This document shows, in pieces, positions 54,184 to 64,000 of a stretch of DNA of 64,000 nt (position 1 is its first letter; the number at the start of each line of letters is the position of its first letter). The notes under the pieces were generated by a model. The model made no database searches. It worked only from the letters and a program-made list of their open reading frames with translations, and was not told the DNA's origin. The DNA is from Amorphophallus konjac. Lineage: Eukaryota; Streptophyta; Magnoliopsida; Alismatales; Araceae. The translations under genes were made by a program, and so were the position numbers. The stretch is from positions 224,508,641 through 224,572,640 of the forward strand of contig CM040126.1 in NCBI GenBank assembly GCA_022559845.1, given 5' to 3'.

Positions 54184-57100
54184 TCATGTTGATATATCTA
54201 GCTCATCTTCATCATCTTCGTCATCCATAGTAGTCTCATCAGATTCAAACTCTTCGTCTTCATCTGATTCTTCCTCCCCTCTAACATCAACATTTAGCTC
54301 CATCGGATCGACTTCTTCCACTTCATCTCGCGTACGTAATGACAGTGGCTCATCAGATTCGTCCAGATTAAACCTAGAGGAACTGACAACGCCAACTTCG
54401 TCTGATTGATAATATTCAGCACGAGCAACCTCTGAGACATCTCCACTCATAGTTAACTCATAAGTGGGAAAGAGTTTTGAATTAACCCAGCAAACTGCCC
54501 ACCAATCTCTATTCTTGGATGATGGATAGCTTGAATAGTACACTTGCTGAGCTTGTGCGGCTAAAATGAATGGTTCATAGGTCTTAAGTTTAGACCTATG
54601 CTTGACATTGACAATCCCATAATTTGTGTCATGTAGAACAGAATTAGGATCAAACCATTGACACTTAAATATGTATACATGATTGTCTTGTCCCAAATAC
54701 TGAAGTTCTAAGACTTCTTCAAGAATACCATAGTAGTCCAATTCCATTTCATTGTATAAACTTCCCTTCACACATACGCCGTTGTTCATAGTAGACTTAT
54801 TTCGCCCATAATCCCTTGTATGAAATTTGTATCCATTCACAATATATCCTGGATAGGCACGTGTCTGGTTCAAGGGGCCATAACTTATCTGTTGTACTCT
54901 TTGATCAGTAATGAGACCTTGTTCAACCTATATTCAAATTAGAGTAGTTAAAATAATAACAATTACCTCAACATACGTAAATACAAACATATATATTCAT
55001 AGTTGACACTAACTCGGTTTCTCAGCCATTTGGAAAAAAACTTCTCGCGTTCTTTTTCAATCTCCGCATCCTGGATATTTGGACATTTTTCAGCTAATTC
55101 TGAATCAAATTGCCTGCAATATAAATGCACTACTACTTTAAATGAACTGCTGAAGAAGGATGAACAACTTATGGAGTTGCTGGAAATGTGAATTAAGAAC
55201 TTACTCAACATAAGGTTCAATCTCGAGGCAATTCAAAAGAATATATATCTCAGCGGCGTGCAACTCTCTATCTTCGAGCGTGCGAGTCAAGCAACATCCG
55301 AACGCACGTCCAGGATGTTTAAATATGGAGAGCCGATCGGAAGATTCATCCACTCCCCCATCATCATTACGTGGAGGTCGAGTACGACGAGTTTGAATCT
55401 CTGGCTCAAAGTACATAGAACAGAAGTTCGAAATTTCTTCAAGAATGTATGCCTCAGCAATAGAACCCTCCACTTGTGCCTTGTTGCGAACTTTCATTTT
55501 TAATTCATGCATGCATCTACAACAACAAGTCAGATGGCAACGATATGTACCGGCTATGGACGACTTATAAGTTAACAAAAATTGTCACATACCTCTCAAA
55601 TAGATACATCCATCGAAATTGTACTGGCCCTCAGACGATAGCCTCATATGGCAAATGAACGACCAGGTGTTCCATCGAATCAAAGAATGCCGGAGGAAAT
55701 ATCTTCTCTAGCTTGCAAATCGTTGTGACAACTTTTTGTTCGATAGTTTGTACATCCCGAAGTCTGAGTTCAGATGCACATAAAATCTTTAAAAATTGAC
55801 TCATCTCAGCTAGTGCTCTCCATATCTGCTTTGGCAACAAATCACGAAATGCAATGGGCAGTAGCCTCTCCATGAACACATGACAGTCGTGACTTTTCAT
55901 ACCATATATTTTCCCCTCATTAACATTCACACAACGGGCTATGTTGGATACATATCCATCTGGGAATCTCAACTGTTTCAACCACTGGCATACTTCCTTG
56001 ATCTGTGTATCATGAAGCACATAAGTTGCTTTAGGCTGCATAGTTTTGCCATTTACGTTTTGTAGTTCCAGTTCTGGACGTTTACAAAGCATCTTTAAAT
56101 CCATACGTGCTTTGGCGTTGTCCTTTATTTTCCCTTTAACATTCATGATCGTATTGAACACATTATCAAAAAAATTCTTCTCGGTATGCATGACATCCAG
56201 ATTGTGTCGTACAAGAAGAGTTGACCAATAAGGTAATTCCCAAAAAATGCTTTTCTTGATCCAGTTGTGATCCTTTCCAAAACTAGGGAGTTGCCGTGTG
56301 CTACCAGACAATTGAACTACATCTGGTAAATTGTGCACCCGTGACGCCATATGTAGACCCGACACCCATTGCAAGTCAGCTTCATCCATTTCAACAGTAT
56401 TTTTTTTAAACGAGTCTTTTTGCCTTCGAAAAGGATGGTCACTTGGTAGCAACCGCCGATGGCAATCAAACCAGCATGCTTTCCCACCATGTTTCAATAC
56501 AAATGATTTGGTATCTTCCATACAGTAAGGACATGCTAACCTCCCATGTGTGCTCCAACCAGATAGCATTCCATATGCAGGGAAGTCACTTATTGTCCAC
56601 ATCAGTGCAGCCTTCATAATAAAATTTTGCTTCCTATATGCATCATAAGTAACAACTCCATCAGTCCATAAAAATTTGAGCTCATCAATCAACGGCCTGA
56701 GATATATGTCCAATTTCTTTCCGGGACTTTTTGGACCAGGAATTACTAGGGACAAAAATAGATTTTCTCGCTTCATGCACATGTGCGGCGGAAGGTTGTA
56801 CGGTGTCATGAACACTGGCCAACAAGAATAAGATGCCACTGAACCACCGAATGGATTAAAACCATCTGTGCATAAACCCAATCGAACATTACGTGACTCC
56901 CTTGAAAAGGCAAGATGAGTACGACTAAAGTGAGTCCAAGCTTCACCATCGGCAGGATGACTGATTATATCATCGGCACGACGTACTCTTTCGGTGTGCC
57001 ATGTCATATGTCGAGCCGTCTTTGAGGACATATACAGCCGCTGCAGCCTAGGCACAAGAGGGAAGTATCGCAACGCCTTGTAAGGTACATCTTTTGCCTT

Positions 57101-57829
57101 TGAATTGACCCCCCCTTAGGTTTGAATCTGTCATGGCCACAAATGGAACATGATATCTTATCTGCATCATCTTTGTAATATAACATACAATGATTCGGAC
57201 ATGCATCTATTTTCACATATCCAAGTCCTAAGTCATTGACCATCTTTTTTGCACGGTAAAAAGTTTCTGGCAACTTCTCGTCTCGAGGCAACATACTCTT
57301 GATCAAGAGGAGGAGACGGTCAAAACAAGTCTCACTGATGTGAAATTCAGATTTCAAGTTCAACAACTGTGACACTGCAGACAATCGAGTGTGCTTTTCA
57401 CAACCATCCCACAGCGGCTCATCAGCATCCCTAAGTAGTTCATAAAATCTTCCGGCTGTCTTATTCGGCGCTTCATCATGAACATTAAAACTAGGACCAG
57501 CAGCATCTACAACCATATCCACGTACCCACTTGTGCCTGCAATATTGTCGGGCTCATACCTCAAGAATTGCTCACCATGACACGTCCAATTCGTATAACC
57601 ATCCACGAACCCTTTCGTGTACAAATGATGTTGCACATCCCATGTTGAACACCACCTCAAGTTTCTACAACTTGAACAAGGGCATCGAATGTGACCGTCG
57701 CGATCTATTGCTGCATTTGGATTCCCAATGCAAATTGAATGAAACTCTCAACCCCAAGCTTAAAGTCATCTGACACCACCCGGTCAACTATTCTACGATA
57801 CATCCATGAACGATCTGTCGACATTTTGC
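54184..57829 (-). pseudogene. CACTA transposase (TNP2 family)
   Basis: This enzyme cuts and joins CACTA ends. From an acceptor GGGTGCAG the coding part starts at ATG 57824 (MSTDRSWMYRRIVDRVV, the Transpos_assoc domain). A frame shift near 57730 is followed by HIRCPCSSCRNLRWCSTWD. The TNP2 domain (57073-55631) has GLCTDGFNPFG and NLDVMHTEKNFFDNV, with conserved Asp residues. DUF4218-like exons lie at about 55204-55517 and 55013-55113, and a DUF4216 exon (54928-54184; WFDPNS, WWAVCWVNSK) ends in a long Asp/Glu-rich tail. Defects: a second frame shift in a G7 run near 57110 and a TGA at 55631. Confidence 0.9.
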
Positions 57830-60584
57830 CTGCACCCAATAAATGACAATACACATCCTAACTTTCAAATCATTACTCATAATATTACACCCGACCCTTT
57901 CCTCACATCGTTCATCATAGACCATTTGCAGTTGGAAGAGGAATATTGATTAGATTATCACTTTTTAACCCATCCATGAAGGTTTGATCGCACAATCACT
58001 TACTATATGTGCTGCACGATTTGCTGAAAATTTCGGCATCATCTCCCCACACTTCTCCGATATACCAAATATATTTATTGATTTTGAAATTTTCTTAAAC
58101 ACTTACAAGTAAGTGGTTAAGAAAACACTCAAAATCAATAATGGTATATCAGAGAAGAGTGAGGAGACGCAACCGAAATTCTCAACAAACCATACAAACA
58201 CATATAGTAAATGACTGCCTAAGTGCGATCAAACATTCACAGACTGTCCAAACGGGACAATTCAAGACTTTGAGGTAGATATATACATTCTCATAAATAA
58301 ATGAGAACATACACATCAATCCCAAAGTCTTGAACGGGAAGGCACATTGACACGGTTTTAACGCGCTCTCCTGAGGTGCGTGTAATGTTAGGTCGCACCC
58401 ACGCACCTCAGCTCACAGGGAATACCCCATGCATTTATATAACATAAAATTAAATAACAACGTAATTATCATTATGCACATATCAAATTAAATAACACCC
58501 AAATTATAAAATTTTGCAAATTAAGAACATCGAAGCTAAACAATCTACATTTTTGAGTCAAATTAACATCAAATTTCTATTAAAATCAGATTTAAAAATA
58601 TATTTACATGCAATTAAAAATAAATGCCAAAAGAGTTACTGTGGTGCACAGCCCTCGGTACCTCCCCACCCACCTCTTTGCCCCCACCGTCCACTCGACA
58701 TTCATAGCTTCTCCCTTGCTCATCCATGCTCCTTTATTACCTCCCTTAAGAACCCCCCATTGGTTGGGCATTCATGTCGCCCACCCATAAGATGAGTGTC
58801 TTATTGGTGCACGCACGACTGGGGATCTCAACCAGCCATGCTAGAAGGCGATGCAGCAAAACATTATTGGTGCAGTAAAGGGATCTCCTACAAGCCAATG
58901 GAGATCTACGTCCATTGTTGATAAATGTAGAAGCTTTACTTAATCCGGGGCATAAAAGTGATGCTCGACCATGTTTAGGAAATATAACTCTTGAGTCTCA
59001 TCAATTAACCAGGGAAAATTATCAGGTTTTGTGATATGGCGGCACCACGTGTATTGGCTATCTCCCCCTTCAAATGTGAGGGCACGTTTGGTATCGGAAT
59101 AAGTTTTGAGAAAAATAGACGTAAGTCATTCTGTATTAATTTACCCTTATTCTTATTCTTAAGTACGATTGGTGTACGAGATGTAAACTTACCTTTGATG
59201 TAGTTTTTACTCTGCCTTTCTTTCTGATCAGAGGCCCTCAAACCCATGTGCTGGGCCGAGCCCCTGCAGAACAGGTAAAATGTTCGACGCAGTCTAGAAG
59301 TCTAGAGCCCATATGTCTGCGCCGCTGTTAACGACTCCCCAAGTCAAGGGTATCAGGTCAACCGCATTAATGTGGCACCTTTTTTTATTGTCAGGTGCAT
59401 TGCATACAGAGGGAAAATAGCATTTAAATAATACAAATTTCGAATAAAAATATTATCGTTTGATTGTAACTAGGTCAGTATTTGAACTTTAAATATAGTG
59501 TCATTTTCGACTTTCTATACTTATTAACCTCATAAATTTAAAAATGTCTGGAAACAATCTCTTGGTAGTGGTGCGGGAACGCTTTTGAAGTGGGAGGAAT
59601 GCAATAATTTGATGTTGTTGCCAAATGCCCAGTCCAAGATACAGAAGATCTGGAGGCTGCCTCATGTCACATCTTCATGTCACATCAAGTTGGGTGACAG
59701 GTGGATCGTAATGTAGGTCGCAATTAAGCTTTGACTTGTAAGCTTCTAGCTTAATTGACGTCAAATACCATCGGCGTCATCAAGACACTTTGTTTTTACC
59801 CAGAAAGTTTGATTAATCTTTTTTTAATAATAGATGGTGACCCGTTTTTATCACCCACTTGGAACCTCAAACACTTGATTTCTAGCTTCAGATTTTTAAG
59901 GAAAGATTTCCTTTTATTTTCTATAAATTCAACAATAATAGCGATAACGTTTCTTTTCTGTACGAACATGCCATGTCGATTGGATGTCGAAGGAACTCAG
60001 GTGCTGAGGTAAAGTGAGATGAATGATCATTCTAATCACCAAAATTTTCAACTAATTTCATTTTACGAGTTGTTTGTTTCATCATAAAGTACTGTGAAAT
60101 ACCACACCTGTATGACACAAAAGATATAGTATTTTAGGATATTTTCCGTCAAACCAAACAACCCCTTCGTAAAACCCTCACCAAACGGTGAAAAATGGGC
60201 TGTTTATCTATATCTCATCGGCCAATAGAGTGCGCAATTAAAGAGGTCATCCACGCGCCTCTCCGAGGTGAAGCAGCAATCTGGGTTGGACCCTCCCCTC
60301 ACAGAAGGCAAGTGCCAGGAAATGGAGCGGTAATAAGAAAGTGGAAAGGCCAAACCCGCCCAGGGAATTAGGATCCGATGTACACATATCATAGACATGC
60401 ACTGTTAATGGCATCACAAACACAGGCACGCCACCCCAATTGAGAGGAACCTTCCATTCTGGACAACCTGGCAACAGAGACCCCAAGGGCCACCCTTGTC
60501 GGCAGTTGGCGTACTTGCCATTGCTGGCCACATGATCCAGTGGCCCCTGCCCAAGGAGAAGAGTCCGAAAAGCTTCCCCCCCTA

Positions 60585-60717
<133 letters not shown>

Positions 60718-60784
60718 AGACTGCTGAACAAAGGCAGAATCTTTTAGGAGCAAAATGAGGAGAGAACACAAACACAAGACTGCC

Positions 60785-61135
60785 ACGGGAACCCCCCTCC
60801 CCTCCCTTGCCCTCCCCAACCGACCCCCCCGTCCCCTCGCTGCCGGCCGCCACATGAACCCCCTCCCCTTCCAAAACACCCGTCTCCTCACCGCCGGCCC
60901 CCCTCCCCTTCCCAAACCCCCATCCCCTCACCCCCGGCCACCACGGGAACCCCCATCCCCTTCCCAACTGCCCTCCCCAACCGACCCCCCCGTCCCCTCG
61001 CCGCCAGCCACCGCCACGGGAACCCCCCTCCCCTCCCTTGCCCTCCCCAACGACCCCCCCGTCCCCTTGCCGCCAGCCGCCGCCATGGGAACGATGCCCC
61101 TCCTCTCCCCTTCCCCATCGACACCCCTCCCACAC
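60785..61135. repeat. GC-rich minisatellite, about 70-78 bp
   Basis: Copies of GGGAACCCCCCTCCCCTCCC, CTTGCCCTCCCCAACCGACC and CCCGTCCCCTCGCCGCC recur near 60785, 60950 and 61020, with partial copies between. It lies just inside the first intron. Confidence 0.75.
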
Positions 61136-61192
61136 CCCCAGCGAGAACAAATGCAGGTTAAAAAAAAAGACAGAGGGTGAGGGGGGACATAC

Positions 61193-61467
61193 CGGCGGCG
61201 ATCGTCTGAGCTCCGGCGAGGAAGGTGGGCACGGCTGCGAGCTACCACGAATGGCAGTGGGCACGATAGCGAGGACGTCGACGTTGAGGATGGCGAGGAT
61301 GGCGACGGCGGCTTCTGACGGCTTTGCGAGGATGGCGGCTCCGGCGGCGACGACCGGAAGCAGAGGGCAGAGGAGAAGGAGGGAGTGAGAGGGAGAGTGG
61401 GGGGGGGGGGTGGAAATGGGGTCGGGTGGAAGGGGTGGGAGGGAGGGGCCGACGGTGTTGGGAAAGG
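61193..61467 (-). other. Probable 5' exon of CACTA transcript
   Basis: The C/T-rich minus-strand sequence runs from the subterminal repeats to a strong donor (GTATGT at 61192). It contains a short Arg/Pro-rich frame with a stop (61242-61508) that I take as noncoding. A 5' exon near the end followed by a long intron is the usual En/Spm layout. Confidence 0.45.
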
Positions 61468-61713
61468 CGGAATTTTAAGACGGAAATTCGGACGGAACTT
61501 ATTTCCATCTGAAATTTTAGACGGATTACTTCCGTCTGAATATCCGTCCTAAATTTACGACGGATATAAAGACGGAATATATTCCGTCTATAATTATAGA
61601 CGGATCTTCAGAGCGAGTATAGTCTATCGTTAATAGAGATGGAATTTGTGACAGAATCTAATCCGTCACAAATACAGACAGATATTAAGACGGAAAATAT
61701 CCGTCTGAAATAT
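61468..61713. repeat. Subterminal repeat region, right
   Basis: It is full of TTTCAGACGGA, CCGTCTGAAAT, GACGGATAT and related words in both orientations, like the left end but shorter (about 250 bp against 570). It would also be the promoter region for both genes. Confidence 0.9.
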
Positions 61714-61743
61714 CCGTCTGAAATCCCGCTTTTTTTGGTAGTG
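61714..61743 (-). repeat. Terminal inverted repeat, right
   Basis: Its complement is identical to 41776-41805 for 30 bp. Confidence 0.95.
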
Positions 61744-61746
61744 CTA
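61744..61746. repeat. Target-site duplication CTA (right)
   Basis: It matches 41773-41775. Confidence 0.9.
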
Positions 61747-63281
61747 TAGACTCCGTTTATAGCAATGAACCTAAAACACATAGTCATAATAAATTGAGTG
61801 AGGACAGTACCCTACTGATTTCATAAATAGTGAATATCAAGGAAAGCCACTTGAATTTGTATTGAAGTTAAACAGTTGACACTCAATGACTTTTGTTATC
61901 TAACGGTTACAGTAGTTCCTTTTTCACCTTTGATTTTTCTGATTCTGAACTTAGTGAACAGATCAGTGGCATTTATACCGTTGACATTAGGTGTACACCT
62001 TGATCAGAGACAGGTTCCCCCAGTTACTAGGCATAAACTACTAGATCTATTTCATGTCAAAATCTACAAAGACAGTTTGCATCTTTGACGTTAAGGGTAC
62101 ACCTTGATTAGAGGCCAGTACCCCTAGTTACTTAGTGAAACCACCCATGTAGATTTGATCAAGGATACAGAGTTAATCTGAATCACTTCATGACTTAAGG
62201 TATTCTCCATTTCTTTGATGGAGGCCTCAGTTTCTCAGTGTAATTCAGTCATTACTCTGCCACTTTGTTCATTTCTTTTCTTTTATGATCTTATTTCTAC
62301 TGCCCTTATGATTTTTAATTTTTTTTAGAGTGACAGTTTAAAGACAGTACACACTCTAGTCTTCTGCATCTTGACTTCACTAAGTCTGTTATGTTCAGGT
62401 ACAGTGAAGACCTTTCTATTCTAACCATGCGAAAATAAAGTTAAGAGCTATAAACAGTTTCGAACACCTTATTTTCTGATGGACAGTCTCTGAACTCTCC
62501 AGTCTATTAAGGTTAAACCTTCAATTCTGTCAAGAAGCAACCATGATTCTTATAAAAGAAGAGTTGCAATAACTGCAGCTTACTGTAATGAATCGATAGC
62601 AAGATTGTTATCCAATCAGAGTGATACCAAGTGATAATGATACCAATTGATAAAAGGTGATAATGACGCATAGGAGCAGCTCAAAAAGGTTTGCAAGATT
62701 ATATGGACTGATATCAATAGATAAATATATCTGAAAAAGGAGGAAAGGATAGGAAAAGTTGAACAAAGATCAAACTCAACAGCACTCCCCCTGACATCAT
62801 GATGCATCAACTCAAGTTGCACCGACTCTGTATGCAGATGGTATAAAGATGCACCAACTCTGACATATGTGATATGCAAGATGCACCGACCTACATGCAA
62901 CTTGAACATAGGATGCACGGACCTTCATGTTGTTCAAAACACCAGATGCATCGACTTCATACTGAAAGCTTATACACCCCGGTGAAAACATGCATTGACT
63001 ATGTGTAAAGCATGCATCGACATAAAGTCTATACAAGGCAATCGATAGACTATATGCACAACCATGCATCGACTATATGCATAACAATGCATCGACTATA
63101 TGCCCAACTATGTATCGACTTCAGAGGTAATACGTGCAAGACGTGCAGCAACTTATATACTCAGTGCATAAGTGATTATTCTACCATCAAACAACTTTAT
63201 TCACAAGTTCAAAAACAGGCAGACACAATTACTTCAAGCACTCCAAAATACAATTCAAGAGAGAAATTAGTCATTTTCCTG
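61747..63281 (-). other. Copia 3' noncoding region, continued
   Basis: No gene is present. It lies between the end of copia pol and the CACTA insertion and belongs to the same region as 41463-41775. Repeated words such as GGTGTACACCTTGATCAGAG (61990 and 62095) and TTTCTCAGTG...CATTACTCTGCC occur. A CTCCCCCTGACATCA purine-tract-like word lies near 62785. Confidence 0.65.
62815..63160. repeat. Array of degenerate TGCACNGACTT motifs
   Basis: About 11 copies (near 62818, 62850, 62881, 62913, 62947, 62990, 63012, 63063, 63087, 63110, 63143) lie outside the LTR, in the 3' noncoding region. Here TGCATCGACT is the commonest variant. Confidence 0.75.
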
Positions 63282-64000
63282 CTAAAATTTACAAAGCCCC
63301 AGTTCTCTTCTTAGATATCTAAATCTTTTATTTCCGAGGGGTTTAGTAAAAATATCAGCAACTTATTTTTCAGTTTCAACAAAGACTAACTCAATTTCAC
63401 TCTTGCTCACTGCATCTCTGAGAAAATGGTGTTTAATTTCAATGTGCTTAGTCCTAGAGTGGTGAACAGGATTTTTAGTAAGGCAGATGGCACTAGTGTT
63501 ATCACATAGAAGTGGAATGCATCCCAGATTTATCTGATAATCTGAGAGCTGATGTTTAATCCATAGTACCTGGGGAGCACAGTTCCCTGCAGCAACATAT
63601 TCTACCTCTGCAGTGGAGAGTGCCACTGTGTGTTACTTTTTAGAAGCCCAAGATACTAGGCAACCACCTAAGAATTGGCAATAGCCACTAGTGCTATTCC
63701 TATCTATCCGACACCCAGCATAGTCTACATCAGTGTAGGCTAGAAGCTCTAACTCACACCTAGCAGGGTACCAAAGACCAAGTTCTTGGGTGCCTGACAG
63801 ATACCTAAAGATCTTTTTCACTGCACTAAAATGGGAATCCTTAGGAGTAGCCTGAAATCTAGCACATAAACACACTGCAAATTGTATATCAGGCCTAGAT
63901 GCAGTGAGGTACAAAAGGTATCCGATCATACCTCTATACAGCTTTTGATCCACTGGGTTACCTTTAGTATCTTCATCAAGACTTGTGGAGGTACCCATTG
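63282..64000 (-). pseudogene. SIRE-type copia reverse transcriptase end and RNase H
   Basis: It runs off the right edge. The first part reads DQKLYRGMIGYLLYLTASRP, DIQFAVCLCARFQATPKDSH and STSGYCQFLGGCLVSWASKK, the end of copia RVT_2 leading into RNase H. A stop near 63630 interrupts it. The rest reads ALSTAEVEYVAAGNCAPQVL, CDNTSAICLTKNPVHHSRTK and HIEIKHHFLRDAV. A TAA at 63363 is followed in frame by VADIFTKPLGNKRFR to a stop at 63282. The wording is that of the SIRE/Maximus lineage. Confidence 0.92.

Overview
The window is nuclear DNA of a flowering plant. I see no host gene. Everything recognisable belongs to transposable elements: Ty1/copia retrotransposons with SIRE-type gag and pol, Ty3/gypsy elements of a Tat/Ogre-like and a chromovirus type, a poly(A)-tailed retroposon and a 20-kb CACTA (En/Spm) DNA transposon. 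Spliceosomal introns, initiator-tRNA-Met primer sites and a CACTA transposase with TNP2, DUF4218 and DUF4216 parts all fit an angiosperm. I cannot name the species. Nearly all coding units read on the minus strand.

Layout. (1) 1-9555: copia material. A SIRE-like LTR ends at 1686, a noncoding stretch follows, then a broken gag with three zinc knuckles (4110-6245), its primer-binding site and a 3.3-kb LTR (6246-9555). (2) 9556-24380: a Tat/Ogre-like gypsy region. It holds minisatellites (9.7-11.9 kb), a 4.3-kb single-frame but stop-interrupted ORF1 + gag + second gag (12.5-17.3 kb), a leader, a primer site at 19746-19762 and an LTR (19768 to about 24.3 kb) split by a chromovirus-type solo LTR (19972-22369, duplicated target GTTCC). 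(3) 24383-39388: pol of a Tat-type gypsy element, including a second RNase H. It is cut by a GC-rich retroposon (24961-26388) and by a complete 9.8-kb chromovirus (26448-36233, duplicated target ATCTT, 2412-bp LTRs). (4) 39389-64000: the 3' end of a SIRE-like copia element that runs off the right edge. Its 3' noncoding region is split by the CACTA element 41776-61743 (19,968 bp, duplicated target CTA, perfect 30-bp terminal inverted repeats).

Relative ages follow from the nesting. The Tat-type sequences are oldest. The solo LTR, retroposon, chromovirus and right-hand SIRE element landed in them, and the CACTA landed in the SIRE element.

The CACTA is the most informative part. It carries a TNP2 transposase gene (54184-57829, with a 3.4-kb first intron) followed on the same strand by a TNPA/Transposase_24-like gene (54058 to 42685). 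The splice sites of the second gene can be read directly. They imply that its last intron is 8.3 kb long and almost entirely a 178-180 bp satellite array of about 45 copies. The 5' half of that gene is a tandem array of about 120-bp units, each carrying a phase-preserving 57-nt proline-rich mini-exon. A second theme is a short degenerate motif, TGCACNGACTT, repeated dozens of times in the U3 parts of several unrelated LTRs.
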